Below, piece by piece: positions 1 to 8,676 of a DNA stretch of 64,000 nt. Both the position numbers and the translations under genes were made by a program. This stretch comes from JAKPCT01 sp029553165. Its GTDB lineage: Bacteria; Bacillota; UBA4882; UBA8346. Position 1 is the stretch's first letter. Every line of letters begins with the position of its first letter. Below the pieces are notes generated by a model that made no database searches, was not told the DNA's origin, and was given only the letters and a program-made list of their open reading frames with translations. The DNA lies in assembly GCA_035359995.1 (NCBI GenBank), contig DAORZT010000002.1, positions 1-64,000 of the forward strand. Direction: 5' to 3'.

Positions 1-8
1 CTCCTTTC
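1..8 (-). promoter_or_regulatory. Possible ribosome binding site of a gene off the left edge
   Basis: Read on the minus strand these bases are GAAAGGAG, a good Shine-Dalgarno sequence. It suggests that another minus-strand gene starts just outside the window, downstream of glnK. Bases 9-98 hold no gene. Confidence 0.35.
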
Positions 9-98
9 TATAAGATAAGATTCCCCGAAAGAAGGTTATTAATTAAATCCTAACAGTATTTAAAGATGTATCTCAATCTAAGTTTTACCACGGTTGTT

Positions 99-437
99 TT
101 AAATTGCCGTCCGTCCGCGTTCTCCGGTCCGAACCTGGATTACTTCAGCAACATCATAGATGAAGATTTTTCCGTCACCAATTTCACCGGTACGCGCGGC
201 ATCAATAATCGCCTCAACCGCATTATCCAATTCCTGCTCTTTTACCACTACTTCAAACTTAACTTTCGGCAACAGGTTTACCACATACTCCGAACCACGA
301 TAGTGTTCCACATGGCCTTTCTGATGACCACAACCTTTAACTTCACTAATGGTCATTCCTGTTATTCCGACGATGTTTAGTGCGCTTTTTACTGCGTCAA
401 GCTTACTCGGTCTTACAATCGCTTCGATCTTTTTCAT
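99..437 (-). CDS. glnK: Nitrogen regulatory protein P-II (GlnK/GlnB family)
   Basis: A 112-residue PII signal protein, the usual family length. PII trimers sense 2-oxoglutarate and ATP/ADP and bind ammonium transporters and nitrogen enzymes. The T-loop contains YRGSEY with Tyr51, the residue uridylylated in proteobacteria. The C-terminal block GEIGDGKIFIYDV is the second family signature. The start at 437 follows a GGAGG-type site and lies only 18 bases after the amt stop, so the two genes form the classic amt-glnK operon and GlnK probably gates the adjacent transporter. GlnB cannot be separated from GlnK by sequence alone; the amt linkage favours GlnK. Confidence 0.95.
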   Translation of the reverse strand: MKKIEAIVRPSKLDAVKSALNIVGITGMTISEVKGCGHQKGHVEHYRGSEYVVNLLPKVKFEVVVKEQELDNAVEAIIDAARTGEIGDGKIFIYDVAEVIQVRTGERGRTAI

Positions 438-455
438 CGCAGTTGCCTCCTTTGC

Positions 456-1769
456 TTAAAGTTTAACATTTACCGGAAAGAGATCAGGATAGGCATATCC
501 GGTATGTTCATGAATATCCAGACCTTCAACCTCTTCTTCCTCTTTAACCCGTAAACCTACGGTATACTTCAACGTCAGGAATAAAATTCCCGTAGTAACT
601 ACCGTCCACACAAAGGCAGTTAGAACTCCTAAAGCCTGCACTCCAAGCAACTTAACTCCTCCACCATAGAACAACCCGCCATCTGTAGCAAACAGCCCAA
701 CCAAAATGGTTCCCAGCGCACCACAGACTCCATGAACCGAAACTGCACCAACCGGGTCGTCGATTTTAATCAGATCAAAGAACTCAACTGCAAATATTAC
801 CACTACTCCAGCAATCGCACCGATCGCAACCGCCCCTGCCGCAGAAACCGATGCACAACCGGCAGTTACTCCAACCAAACCAGCCAAAGCGCCATTTAAT
901 GTCATCGACACATCAGGTTTACCATACTTAATCCAGCTGACAATCATCGCCAAGCAAGCCCCTGCACAGGCAGATAAGTTGGTTGTAATGGCAATCATTC
1001 CCAAATTAGGTGCAAATACCGAAAGCGTACTACCAGGGTTAAAACCAAACCACCCAAACCAGAGAATGAATACTCCTAACGCAGCAATTACCAAGTTATG
1101 ACCCGGAATCGCATTTGGCTTTCCGTCTGCACGGTATTTACCAATTCTCGGCCCAACAACCGCCGCACCAACCAATGATGCCCAACCGCCAACCGAGTGA
1201 ACAACTGTGGAACCGGCAAAATCTACAAATCCAAGTTTTGATAACCAGCCACCACCCCAGATCCAGTGACCAATTACGGGGTAGATTATAAATGAGATAA
1301 CCGCACTATATATTAAATAACTAACAAATTTAGTACGTTCGGCCATTGCGCCCGAGACAATTGTCGCTGCAGTCGCTGCAAACACGGTTTGGAACAAGAG
1401 AAATACCGGTAACGGAATATTCAATCCCAGATGTTCAAATGAATCATTTAAAAAGAATCCGGTTTTACCAATAAAACCACCTATTCCAAACATAAAGGCA
1501 AAACCAAATGCCCAATAAATAATCGAACCAACCGCAAAGTCCATCAGGTTTTTCATAACAATATTTCCTGCATTTTTGGCCCTCGTAAAACCAGACTCAA
1601 CCATTGCAAATCCCGCTTGCATCAAGAACACAAACGACGCCGCCACCACTACCCAGAGCGAGTCGATTGCCTGCGAAGCCGAAAGCTCATCCGCCGCCAA
1701 TGCCGGCAACGCAAACAAAGCCAACATCAAGAGAGAGATAAATGTCATTTTTAATCCTTTACTTATCAT
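456..1769 (-). CDS. amt: Ammonium transporter (Amt family)
   Basis: Amt/Rh channel of 437 residues, for NH4+/NH3 uptake across the cytoplasmic membrane. It opens with a signal-peptide-like stretch (about residues 1-25, ending ALPALAA), then about eleven membrane helices. Family features include the AGFAMVESG segment near residue 50 and the cytoplasmic tail motif DIHEHTGYAYPD that contacts GlnK. An upstream in-frame start at 1832 exists, but it lies in the promoter. The ATG at 1769 is preceded by AGAGGTGG with good spacing, so I chose it. It is first gene of the amt-glnK operon, downstream of the promoter at 1804-1832. Confidence 0.95.
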   Translation of the reverse strand: MISKGLKMTFISLLMLALFALPALAADELSASQAIDSLWVVVAASFVFLMQAGFAMVESGFTRAKNAGNIVMKNLMDFAVGSIIYWAFGFAFMFGIGGFIGKTGFFLNDSFEHLGLNIPLPVFLLFQTVFAATAATIVSGAMAERTKFVSYLIYSAVISFIIYPVIGHWIWGGGWLSKLGFVDFAGSTVVHSVGGWASLVGAAVVGPRIGKYRADGKPNAIPGHNLVIAALGVFILWFGWFGFNPGSTLSVFAPNLGMIAITTNLSACAGACLAMIVSWIKYGKPDVSMTLNGALAGLVGVTAGCASVSAAGAVAIGAIAGVVVIFAVEFFDLIKIDDPVGAVSVHGVCGALGTILVGLFATDGGLFYGGGVKLLGVQALGVLTAFVWTVVTTGILFLTLKYTVGLRVKEEEEVEGLDIHEHTGYAYPDLFPVNVKL

Positions 1770-1785
1770 TTCAACCACCTCTAAT

Positions 1786-1810
1786 GTAATATTTATGTTA
1801 TAAATATTAC
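1786..1810. promoter_or_regulatory. Perfect 11+3+11 inverted repeat over the amt -10 region
   Basis: GTAATATTTAT and its exact reverse complement are separated by GTT. The dyad covers the amt -10 box and the expected transcription start, about 17-41 bases before the amt start codon. Position and symmetry suggest an operator for a nitrogen or other repressor. It does not match the TnrA/GlnR consensus as I know it, so the regulator is unknown. Confidence 0.5.
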
Positions 1811-1832
1811 CACGGTGTTTATTTGATGTCAA
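1804..1832 (-). promoter_or_regulatory. Sigma-A type promoter of amt-glnK
   Basis: On the minus strand there is TTGACA (1827-1832), a 17-base spacer, then TAATAT (1804-1809). This is close to consensus and 35 bases upstream of the amt ATG. The interval 1833-2060 towards ricT is AT-rich and shows no gene. Confidence 0.75.
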
Positions 1833-2060
1833 TTATTTATACTGTATATATATTCAATTTACATATATATAACATACGAGGTGTTGATCAGCCGACCTCA
1901 ATTTATTCCTACTTTCTTTGAATTTACGGGGATTGAGGCAAACTTATAAAAATCCACTGCAAGTGACACATCTATGTTAGCTTTCAAAATTTAAAGAGAA
2001 ATACTTTCTGGTTAACCGGATCGGATTTGAAAATTCTTTCTGCAAATAGTTCAATACCAT

Positions 2061-2101
2061 AAAAAAAGACTGTCAGCAAAACCCGTTTCGCCAACAGTCT
2101 T
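2061..2101 (-). terminator. Intrinsic terminator after ricT
   Basis: On the minus strand AAGACTGT pairs with ACAGTCTT, with further pairing inside, followed by seven T residues (complement of 2061-2067). It lies 27 bases beyond the ricT stop and closes the block that begins with dnaX. Confidence 0.8.
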
Positions 2102-2127
2102 AATATTACTGTTAATTCGAGCAGTTA

Positions 2128-2991
2128 TTATTCAATTTCATCATTTTCAGATTGCTTTGACTCATTATTTTCATCTAAAAAGATCTCTTCAACCTCTGAC
2201 AATAGCACTTCCTGACGGCTTCCATTGCTAAATTCAACAATCAAAGATTCCTTCAATAAATTGGTGTCAACAATCTTGCCTTCACGATTATTAACCAATA
2301 CCCTGCCTCCAATCAACGGCAAGTCAGCCTTAGCATCGCGATAGCTCGAAGATTCATACTTAAGACAACACATTAACCTGGAACAAATTCCCGAAATTTT
2401 GGCGGGATTAAGCGATAGATTTTGTTCTTTCGCCATTTTGATTGAAACCGGTTCGAAATCCCCTAAAAATGTCGCGCAGCACAGTGGTCGTCCACACGGT
2501 CCCAATCCACCCATCATCTTCGCTTCGTCTCTAACCCCTATTTGACGCAACTCTATTCTGGTCCTGAAGATCGCTGCCAAATCTTTAACTAACTCCCGAA
2601 AGTCGACCCGTCCGTCAGCGGTGAAATAAAATAATATCTTACTCCGGTCAAAAGTATATTCAACATCGATCAATTTCATATCCAACTTATGATCATTAAT
2701 CTTCTCCTGACAGATCCCAAACGCTTTCTTCTCTTTCTCCTTATTCTCTTCCAACTGTATATGGTCTTCAGGAGTAGCGACCCGGATAACATTCTTAAGC
2801 GGTAAGGTTACTTTATCTTCGGTAACCTCTTTGTTCCCAACCATTACTTGACCAAACTCAATCCCCCGGGCGGTTTCAACAATAACGTTATCACCAACTT
2901 TAACCTCGTTACCGGCAGGATCGAAATAATAAATTTTACCTGCTTGTTTAAATCGAACTCCAACAACATTAAATGCCATGTGATTATCCAT
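2128..2991 (-). CDS. ricT: RicT (YaaT), PSP1-domain subunit of the Ric Fe-S complex
   Basis: A 287-residue PSP1-domain protein. In Bacillus RicT joins RicA and RicF in a complex carrying 4Fe-4S clusters that stimulates RNase Y processing and affects sporulation and competence. The conserved cysteines are visible: CGRPLCC near residue 166 and CSRLMCC near 203. The N-terminus may start at residue 1 or at the internal Met5 (MAFNVVGVRF); AAAGGG sits only one base before the first ATG, so the second may be used. It is last in the tmk-darA-yaaR-holB-ricT order, as in Bacillus. yabA, which follows in Bacillus, is absent; a terminator follows instead. Confidence 0.93.
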   Translation of the reverse strand: MDNHMAFNVVGVRFKQAGKIYYFDPAGNEVKVGDNVIVETARGIEFGQVMVGNKEVTEDKVTLPLKNVIRVATPEDHIQLEENKEKEKKAFGICQEKINDHKLDMKLIDVEYTFDRSKILFYFTADGRVDFRELVKDLAAIFRTRIELRQIGVRDEAKMMGGLGPCGRPLCCATFLGDFEPVSIKMAKEQNLSLNPAKISGICSRLMCCLKYESSSYRDAKADLPLIGGRVLVNNREGKIVDTNLLKESLIVEFSNGSRQEVLLSEVEEIFLDENNESKQSENDEIE

Positions 2992-3088
2992 TCCCTTTCA
3001 ACAAATAAACTATGATTTTTTACTGTTCTTAATCTGATTAATCAATTACCATCCGCTTTAACTCCCAATCTGTCTTCAAACAAGTTCG

Positions 3089-4000
3089 CTAACATTCAAT
3101 TAATTTGATTGAGATTAACAGTTCATCCAGCAAAAGACGGATATTAACATTATACTCACACATCTTGATTGCTTGGCTCATTTTATCAATTATCTTTAAA
3201 TTTCTCAAGCGAATATTCCGATCTGCAGCTTCGGTAATACTACTTCGAAGTTGAATCTCCCATTCCCGTAATTGCCGCAATACATCCTCACGGTCCCATT
3301 TTTCCATTGTATCAATCAATTTAAAAATTTGAATTAAGTCTAATTGAAGTAATTCTTCAAGGATTACCGGCTCTCTCTTAGTTTCAACACGATCATCGTC
3401 TGTTTGTAAAGCCAGTCCGGGTAAACCTTGGGATAAATGAACACGTCTTGATGCCTCTTCAACAGTAAAACCTCGTTTGATTAACCCCTGTTCAATTTCT
3501 GCAAGAGGCACTTTAAACAAATTATAGATCTGACAGCGGGAACGAATCGTCCCGAGCAGATTATCCAATCGTACTGCTGTAAATAAAAAAACTACTCCGG
3601 ATGGTGATTCCTCCAATATTTTCAAGAAACTATTCGCCGCCGCATCAGTCAATCGTTCCGCCTCGGGAAAATAAAAAACTTTTTTACCTCCCAACACCGA
3701 ACTCAAATAAGCTTTTTGTTGCAACTCCCTTAGCTGCTCAATCTTGATCGAACTTCCTGCCGGAGTAATAACATGAAAATCAGGATGAACATCCATCTTC
3801 AATTTTTGACAGGATTCGCAATTACATTCATCCTTATTTTCTTTACATAACAAACGCATGGCAAACAGCCTGGCAATAGTATCCTTTCCGGCACCAGAAG
3901 GACCTGCAAACAAATAAGCGTGTCCTATTTTACCAGAATTCAAAACGGATTCCAGCGCAGTAATGATATTTTGATGCCCAATAATCCCATTAAAACCCAA
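3089..4000 (-). CDS. holB: DNA polymerase III delta-prime subunit
   Basis: An AAA+ clamp-loader subunit of 303 residues. It shows the P-loop-like GPSGAGKDT near residue 33, a zinc-binding cluster of four cysteines (CKENKDECNCESC, about 52-64) and the SRC sensor-1 motif (SRCQIYN). DNA polymerase III delta-prime works with tau/gamma (dnaX, 9002) and delta to load the sliding clamp. The start is TTG at 4000, preceded by AGGAG with a 7-9 base spacing; no ATG fits better. The short gap to yaaR (16 bases) supports one transcript. Confidence 0.93.
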   Translation of the reverse strand: MGFNGIIGHQNIITALESVLNSGKIGHAYLFAGPSGAGKDTIARLFAMRLLCKENKDECNCESCQKLKMDVHPDFHVITPAGSSIKIEQLRELQQKAYLSSVLGGKKVFYFPEAERLTDAAANSFLKILEESPSGVVFLFTAVRLDNLLGTIRSRCQIYNLFKVPLAEIEQGLIKRGFTVEEASRRVHLSQGLPGLALQTDDDRVETKREPVILEELLQLDLIQIFKLIDTMEKWDREDVLRQLREWEIQLRSSITEAADRNIRLRNLKIIDKMSQAIKMCEYNVNIRLLLDELLISIKLIEC

Positions 4001-4016
4001 TTTCCACTCCTACAAC

Positions 4017-4457
4017 TTAAAAATATAAATCTAACAATAATCCACGGATTTCATCAATTTTTGCTAAGATTGCAAGCTGATTTTTTTCTTTGTTTAGGAC
4101 TAATTCCATCATCTCTTCTAAAGATTGGTTAATCTTTCTGACAATCACAAAACTTGACCGGTTACCGGAACGGTTCCAGCATGACTCCTCACCCAATTCG
4201 TAAGATTGCCGAATGGCTTCCTTCATAAAAGCAGTTACCGCTCTGGTATAACGCCTTACTCCTTCCGGCGTCAGGCTCTTTTTCAGTTCCTGGCTCAACT
4301 GCTCAATCTGATCAAACAGGTTCTCACAGATTAAGCGCTGCTGTTCCGAAACCGTCTCTTTGAGCACTTTATTAAAAATACCTGCATTATTCTCACTAAT
4401 CCGGTTCGGATTCGGAACATGATTGGGATGAATTGCCTCCGACAGTTTAACTTTCAC
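4017..4457 (-). CDS. yaaR: YaaR family protein (DUF327)
   Basis: A 146-residue protein matching the YaaR/DUF327 family in length and position (between darA and holB, as in Bacillus). It is mostly helical and charged, with no membrane segment. Its biochemical role is not established. The open frame extends upstream to 4508, but GGGAGGAACAGAA directly precedes a GTG at 4457 (MKVKLSEA after initiation), so I place the start there. It overlaps nothing and lies in the tmk-ricT transcript. Confidence 0.85.
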   Translation of the reverse strand: MKVKLSEAIHPNHVPNPNRISENNAGIFNKVLKETVSEQQRLICENLFDQIEQLSQELKKSLTPEGVRRYTRAVTAFMKEAIRQSYELGEESCWNRSGNRSSFVIVRKINQSLEEMMELVLNKEKNQLAILAKIDEIRGLLLDLYF

Positions 4458-4534
4458 TTCTGTTCCTCCCTGAAAGAAGTCTGTTAAACTTAAAATCGGC
4501 ATTCTCAATCATTATTATTAGTCAAATATTGATC

Positions 4535-4855
4535 CTAAATTTTCAAAAAGTCAGTGACCTCCACCACAAACACTGTAGCTCCACCTACCGATACTTCGAT
4601 CGGAGCAGGCATATAACTGTTACCAACGGTTGACATCGGTGAAACTAACTGCTTTCTGGTCTGACAAGTTTCTTTAATTAACTCCTTCACTTCGGACACC
4701 TTCTCATCAGTAACGCCAATCAGTAGCGTCGTATTGCCCTGACGTAAAAAACCGCCTGTACTAGCTAATTTGGTAGCCGAATAGTTATTATCAGTAAGTA
4801 CTTTAAGTAGTTTATTCACATCCTGATCCTGAACCATTGCAATTACCATCTTCAT
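4535..4855 (-). CDS. darA: Cyclic di-AMP receptor DarA (PII-like, YaaQ)
   Basis: A 106-residue PII-like protein (DarA/PstA/YaaQ family) that binds the second messenger c-di-AMP as a trimer. Family signatures are visible: the start MKMVIAMVQDQD, TKLASTGGFLRQGNTT near residue 28, and a C-terminal GGATVFVV strand. PII nitrogen proteins have a different loop, which separates this gene from glnK at 99. Two starts are possible; the ATG at 4855 has GGAGAGGAG about nine bases upstream, while the ATG at 4864 is too close to that site. Its physiological partner is unknown. Confidence 0.93.
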   Translation of the reverse strand: MKMVIAMVQDQDVNKLLKVLTDNNYSATKLASTGGFLRQGNTTLLIGVTDEKVSEVKELIKETCQTRKQLVSPMSTVGNSYMPAPIEVSVGGATVFVVEVTDFLKI

Positions 4856-4891
4856 AGCGGGCATCTCCTCTCCAAAGTCTGGCTACTACAG

Positions 4892-5539
4892 TTAAAAATT
4901 AGCTTTATTAGAAGATATGACTGGTTGAACTTGATTTATTACTTCACTATGAATTTGCTCAATCGATTTTCCGGAAGCCTCCAGTACTTTCATCCGCGGG
5001 TTATCTTTAGCTAACTCCAAAAATCCCTGACGGACCCGCTGGTGAAATTGTAGGTCCCGTGATTCAATCCGGTCCTGAATCTGCCCCGAACGGGAAATTG
5101 CTCTTTCCAAAGCTTCTTCAACCGTGATATCAATCACTATAGTCAGATCCGGAAGTACAGCTCCAACGGCCGCTAGATTAATTTCACTTACCATTTGGAG
5201 ATCTCTTCCCAATCCGTAGCCTTGATAAGCTAAACTTGAATCAATAAAGCGATCACAGATCACAACCTTACCGGCAGCTAACGCCGGTTTAATCAACTCT
5301 TCAACATGTTGAGCGCGTGATGCCGCATAAAGTAGAATCTCAGTCATTGGATGGAGCGTCTCAGCTGTTGGAGTAAGAATAACCTGCCTGATATTCTCGG
5401 CCAGCGGTGTTCCTCCCGGCTCCCTGGTCAAAACCACTTCATAATCCATTGAAGTTAAATATTCGGCTAACAACTTTGCTTGAGTCGACTTCCCACATCC
5501 ATCGGAACCTTCAAAAGTAATAAAACATCCATTTCGCAT
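4892..5539 (-). CDS. tmk: Thymidylate kinase
   Basis: It phosphorylates dTMP to dTDP. At 215 residues it has the usual length. Motifs are the P-loop FEGSDGCGKST near residue 8, the DR motif (CDRFIDSS near 93) and the LID region (SRSGQIQDRIES). An open frame continues upstream to 5575, but AGAGGA six bases before the ATG at 5539 fixes the start, and the extension would overlap yaaO. It is ten bases downstream of the yaaO stop and 36 bases upstream of darA, in Bacillus order. Confidence 0.95.
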   Translation of the reverse strand: MRNGCFITFEGSDGCGKSTQAKLLAEYLTSMDYEVVLTREPGGTPLAENIRQVILTPTAETLHPMTEILLYAASRAQHVEELIKPALAAGKVVICDRFIDSSLAYQGYGLGRDLQMVSEINLAAVGAVLPDLTIVIDITVEEALERAISRSGQIQDRIESRDLQFHQRVRQGFLELAKDNPRMKVLEASGKSIEQIHSEVINQVQPVISSNKANF

Positions 5540-5549
5540 CGCTAATCCT

Positions 5550-6944
5550 CTATTCACATGATACCATGATCTCATTCTTACCTGTCAGACCAATAATTTT
5601 GGCACCGGTTACTATCAATTTGTCAATTAAAGCGACCTCTTCGGCACTGATTGACTCTCCCGGACTTAGTAACGGAATACCCGGGGGATAAGGTGCGACC
5701 ATTGTTGCCGCTATTCTTCCGACAGCCCCGTCTAATTTAACCGGTTGCACTTTACCTAGCGCAGCTGTTCTTGGACTCCTCACCAACTGGGGCAGCTTGG
5801 GCTGAATGATTATTGGTTGAATCGCTTCCCGTTGATACCTGGCTACCAAACTTGAAAAAGCATCAATCAATCTGTAATAATCAGCTTTATCCTGCCAAGG
5901 ACTGACTAAAAAAGTCACTTGATTAAAATCAGCATATTCCGGTTGAATCTGATATTCGTCCACCAGAATATTCTCTGCCAAAAAGCCGTTCAAGCCACTA
6001 TCAAGAAATGATACTACAAGCCGCCAGGGGTCGATTGCCAGATGTCGATCCGGTATCGAATCCGCTAAAACTCTGACCCCGCTTAACTTGGCAATCGCAC
6101 GCATCACTTCAGTTACCAAAGGTAATTTTTCCAAAAACAAGCGGTGCCCTTCCTGCTCCAGATACTCCCGGTTACAATCAAGCGAACTCATTAATATAAA
6201 TGAAGGACTGGTGGTGGTTATTAATGCTAACGCCCACCTGATCCGTTCAACATCCACTCTTTGGGTCTTAAGATGAAGTATTCCGGTTTGGGTTAGACTG
6301 CCTAAAAACTTATGAGTACCATGGACCCAAAGATCCGCATACCGGTAGGCATTAAAACCCGAAAAACCGCACCATTCGAAGTGCCCGCCGTGCGCTTCAT
6401 CAACGATTAAAATCCGCTCGCCAATCAACTCCCGGTATTTTGCCAGATTAGTGGCAACCCCCTGATAAGTTGGATTGGTGACAATTAAACCTTTACTGTC
6501 AGGATGTTTCAATAACTGTCCCTGCAAATGATCCGGATTGATCTCCAGTGGCAAGCCCCAGTCCGACAGTAAGTTTACTTCCAGATAAACTGGTACCAAA
6601 TCAGCAACGATCAATGCAGTAAAGACCGAAATATGACAGTTACGGGCGACTAATACTTTATCTCCCGGACGAAAACAACCTAAAAGCGCTGCTAAAATCC
6701 CCTGAGAAGCCCCTTGTACCAGAAAAAAACTCCGGTCGGCCTTATAAAATTCAGCTGCTAACCTTTCAGCCGCTTCCCTGGCTTGCTCCCAAGCCAATCC
6801 CGAGATTTCGGTCAGATCCAGGTCGGTAATGACCGGTGATTGCCATAACTCCCCCAAACTACGCCCGGCGCGGTGTCCGGGAGTATGAAATTGAAGTTTT
6901 TGTTGCTTAGAATAGTTTAGTAATTGATCGTATAAAGGTGTCAT
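5550..6944 (-). CDS. yaaO: Orn/Lys/Arg decarboxylase family PLP enzyme (YaaO-like)
   Basis: About 464 residues of a fold-type I PLP enzyme of the major Orn/Lys/Arg decarboxylase group, short form. It has QFHTPGHR near residue 20, the PLP-binding aspartate in IVDEAHGGH near 180 and the Schiff-base lysine in HGTHKFLGS near 213. The usual C-terminal domain is present in reduced form. YaaO substrate specificity is not settled from sequence; arginine, lysine or ornithine are all possible. The ATG at 6944 is preferred over the in-frame TTG at 6950; no strong Shine-Dalgarno decides it. It is followed closely by tmk, as in Bacillus. Confidence 0.85.
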   Translation of the reverse strand: MTPLYDQLLNYSKQQKLQFHTPGHRAGRSLGELWQSPVITDLDLTEISGLAWEQAREAAERLAAEFYKADRSFFLVQGASQGILAALLGCFRPGDKVLVARNCHISVFTALIVADLVPVYLEVNLLSDWGLPLEINPDHLQGQLLKHPDSKGLIVTNPTYQGVATNLAKYRELIGERILIVDEAHGGHFEWCGFSGFNAYRYADLWVHGTHKFLGSLTQTGILHLKTQRVDVERIRWALALITTTSPSFILMSSLDCNREYLEQEGHRLFLEKLPLVTEVMRAIAKLSGVRVLADSIPDRHLAIDPWRLVVSFLDSGLNGFLAENILVDEYQIQPEYADFNQVTFLVSPWQDKADYYRLIDAFSSLVARYQREAIQPIIIQPKLPQLVRSPRTAALGKVQPVKLDGAVGRIAATMVAPYPPGIPLLSPGESISAEEVALIDKLIVTGAKIIGLTGKNEIMVSCE

Positions 6945-7030
6945 CGGCAAATCCGCTAATTTGATATCCCCATTGTTATTCGACAGTCTTCCATGCTTTC
7001 CTCTTTTAACCCAATTTAAACCAATGTAAA

Positions 7031-7056
7031 AAAAATAGGCTTCCTTTTGCCTATTG
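7031..7056 (-). terminator. Terminator between csfB and yaaO
   Basis: On the minus strand AATAGGC pairs with GCCTATT across an eight-base loop and is followed by a run of eight T. It sits a few bases after the csfB stop, separating csfB from the yaaO-tmk genes. Confidence 0.75.
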
Positions 7057-7058
7057 TC

Positions 7059-7253
7059 TCATTCCTCTTTAAGAGTGTTAATCAATTGTTCATCCCATAA
7101 TTCACGACATATTCGAATCCACTTTTGATAATCGTCTTCTTCGACACCAGTTTTAACTATCGCCGCTTCGCATTCACCACACAAAAAATTATCAAGAATC
7201 TTAACACCAACATCTGAAGGACTACCGCACGAGAAACAGATGTTATTACTCAT
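7059..7253 (-). CDS. csfB: Anti-sigma-G factor Gin (CsfB)
   Basis: A 64-residue protein with two CxxC pairs (CFSC at residue 6 and CGEC near 25), the zinc-binding signature of CsfB/Gin. In Bacillus it is made in the forespore under sigma-F and inhibits sigma-G and sigma-E. GGAGG with good spacing precedes the ATG. Its position between bofA and yaaO is the Bacillus arrangement, with the rRNA operon, xpaC and yaaN missing. Together with bofA it indicates an endospore former. It is flanked downstream by its own terminator, consistent with compartment-specific expression. Confidence 0.88.
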   Translation of the reverse strand: MSNNICFSCGSPSDVGVKILDNFLCGECEAAIVKTGVEEDDYQKWIRICRELWDEQLINTLKEE

Positions 7254-7352
7254 CCAACCAACCTCCGCGCTTTGGGTTATGGTACAATACCATTTATGCT
7301 TGCTAAATATTATTCTAAATTATTCAGGGTCGCGCGGATTCGTGTCTGTCCG

Positions 7353-7616
7353 TCAAATTTTGATCAAATAACGCGCAGCTAACAGCATTAACAGTCCTGG
7401 AAACCCTAACAGCCCAACTATCAAAGCATTAAAAGGATTAAGCGGAATCTCCACCGTCATAAACTGTCCCAGCAGATTAAAGAGATAGATCCCAAAAGCG
7501 CCTAAACTGCCTTGATAGAAGATTGAAAACAATGAAACCATTGGTCTTCCCAGGCTCCGGCTTACTATATAAATTAATCCCAGAATAATTAAGATCAAGA
7601 TTAAATAATTAGTCAT
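7353..7616 (-). CDS. bofA: Pro-sigma-K processing inhibitor BofA
   Basis: An 87-residue membrane protein with two or three hydrophobic segments (about 1-19, 33-50 and 58-85). The C-terminal block NALIVGLLGFPGLLMLL is the BofA family signature. In Bacillus BofA holds SpoIVFB inactive in the outer forespore membrane, delaying sigma-K maturation. AAGGAGGGAG lies just upstream of the ATG. It is placed between yaaL and csfB as in Bacillus. Confidence 0.9.
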   Translation of the reverse strand: MTNYLILILIILGLIYIVSRSLGRPMVSLFSIFYQGSLGAFGIYLFNLLGQFMTVEIPLNPFNALIVGLLGFPGLLMLLAARYLIKI

Positions 7617-7677
7617 TAAAAACTCCCTCCTTAATTTAAAAATTTATTGGAGGAAGTCCATTTTTAGAATCACAAAT

Positions 7678-7962
7678 TTAATACTCCTGTAAATGATAAT
7701 GTTCGGCACTTAATCCAATCATCCGGGCGCGTTTTAATAAATAGGCATACTTTTTTTCGGTTGCGCCCAAATAATAAATCGCATGATCAATCAGATCCGG
7801 CTCAATTACACTGTTAAAATACAATTTGGCATAATTCCATTCACTTTTGGCCTGTTCTAAATTTTTCAGCAATAAATCATCTTGGGTCGTCATCCTGATA
7901 AATCCGAAACGATTTAATAACTGTTTGGTTTTGGCAACCCAATTTTTAAGTACCGCTTGCAT
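7678..7962 (-). CDS. yaaL: YaaL family protein (DUF2508)
   Basis: A 94-residue soluble helical protein matching DUF2508/YaaL in size and in its location between recR and bofA. The pattern of about 30 hydrophilic residues followed by SEWNYAKLYFNSV and the acidic DLIDHAIYYL segment is typical. Function unknown. GGGGG seven bases before the ATG supports the start. Confidence 0.82.
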   Translation of the reverse strand: MQAVLKNWVAKTKQLLNRFGFIRMTTQDDLLLKNLEQAKSEWNYAKLYFNSVIEPDLIDHAIYYLGATEKKYAYLLKRARMIGLSAEHYHLQEY

Positions 7963-8051
7963 TTAAAAACCCCCATTAATTCAAGATTCAGTTAGAATGA
8001 TGATTTAATCTAACTGAGGACAGTATGAACCAACAGAGGAAATTTTATACA

Positions 8052-8648
8052 TTAAAATTCTACTCTTCCTTCGAGAGCCTTGCTAAGGGTTATTTCATCA
8101 GCATACTCCAAATCACCGCCCACAGGAAGCCCTCTTGCTAAGCGAGTTACCTTTAACCCAAACGGTTTTAAAAGTTTTGCCAAATATAAAGCAGTCGCTT
8201 CACCTTCAACATTGGGATCCGTAGCAATAATCACCTCATCAAATTGGCCCTCTTCAATCCGGTGCAATAATTCCTTAATTTTCAGATCATCAGGCCCAAT
8301 TCCTTCTAAAGGTGAGATTGCTCCTCCCAAAACATGATACAAGCCTTTGAAAACCCGCGTTTTTTCCATCGCAATCACATCTTTAGGTTCTTCCACCACA
8401 CAAAGAAGCTTTTGGTTCCGTAAGCGGTCGTCACAGATAGTGCAGGGCGATTTCTCGGCCAACTGGCCACAGACAGAGCAAAAACCCATCTTCTGCTTAG
8501 CATCAACCATCGCCTCAACCAATCGTTTCACTTCGGTTTCATTCAGTTCTAAAATATGAAATGCTAATCTTTGGGCGGTTTTCGGACCAACACCAGGCAA
8601 TTTAGCCAATTCGTGAATCAGACGTCCCATCGGAGCTGGATAAAGCAT
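8052..8648 (-). CDS. recR: Recombination mediator RecR
   Basis: A 198-residue recombination mediator that works with RecF/RecO to load RecA on gapped DNA. Domain order: helix-hairpin-helix LPGVGPKTAQRLA near residue 16, a C4 zinc finger (CSVCGQL and CTIC, about 56-71), then a Toprim domain with VVEEPKDV and ATDPNVEGE. GAGG seven bases upstream supports the ATG at 8648 rather than the in-frame TTG at 8654. It lies 28 bases after ebfC in the dnaX-ebfC-recR operon. Confidence 0.95.
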   Translation of the reverse strand: MLYPAPMGRLIHELAKLPGVGPKTAQRLAFHILELNETEVKRLVEAMVDAKQKMGFCSVCGQLAEKSPCTICDDRLRNQKLLCVVEEPKDVIAMEKTRVFKGLYHVLGGAISPLEGIGPDDLKIKELLHRIEEGQFDEVIIATDPNVEGEATALYLAKLLKPFGLKVTRLARGLPVGGDLEYADEITLSKALEGRVEF

Positions 8649-8676
8649 GCGCAAACCTCGTTTGTCTCTGGATTAA

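Noticed and set aside
66..380. Plus-strand open frame opposite glnK
   Set aside because: It lies fully antisense to a clear PII gene, has no ribosome site and no recognisable protein features.
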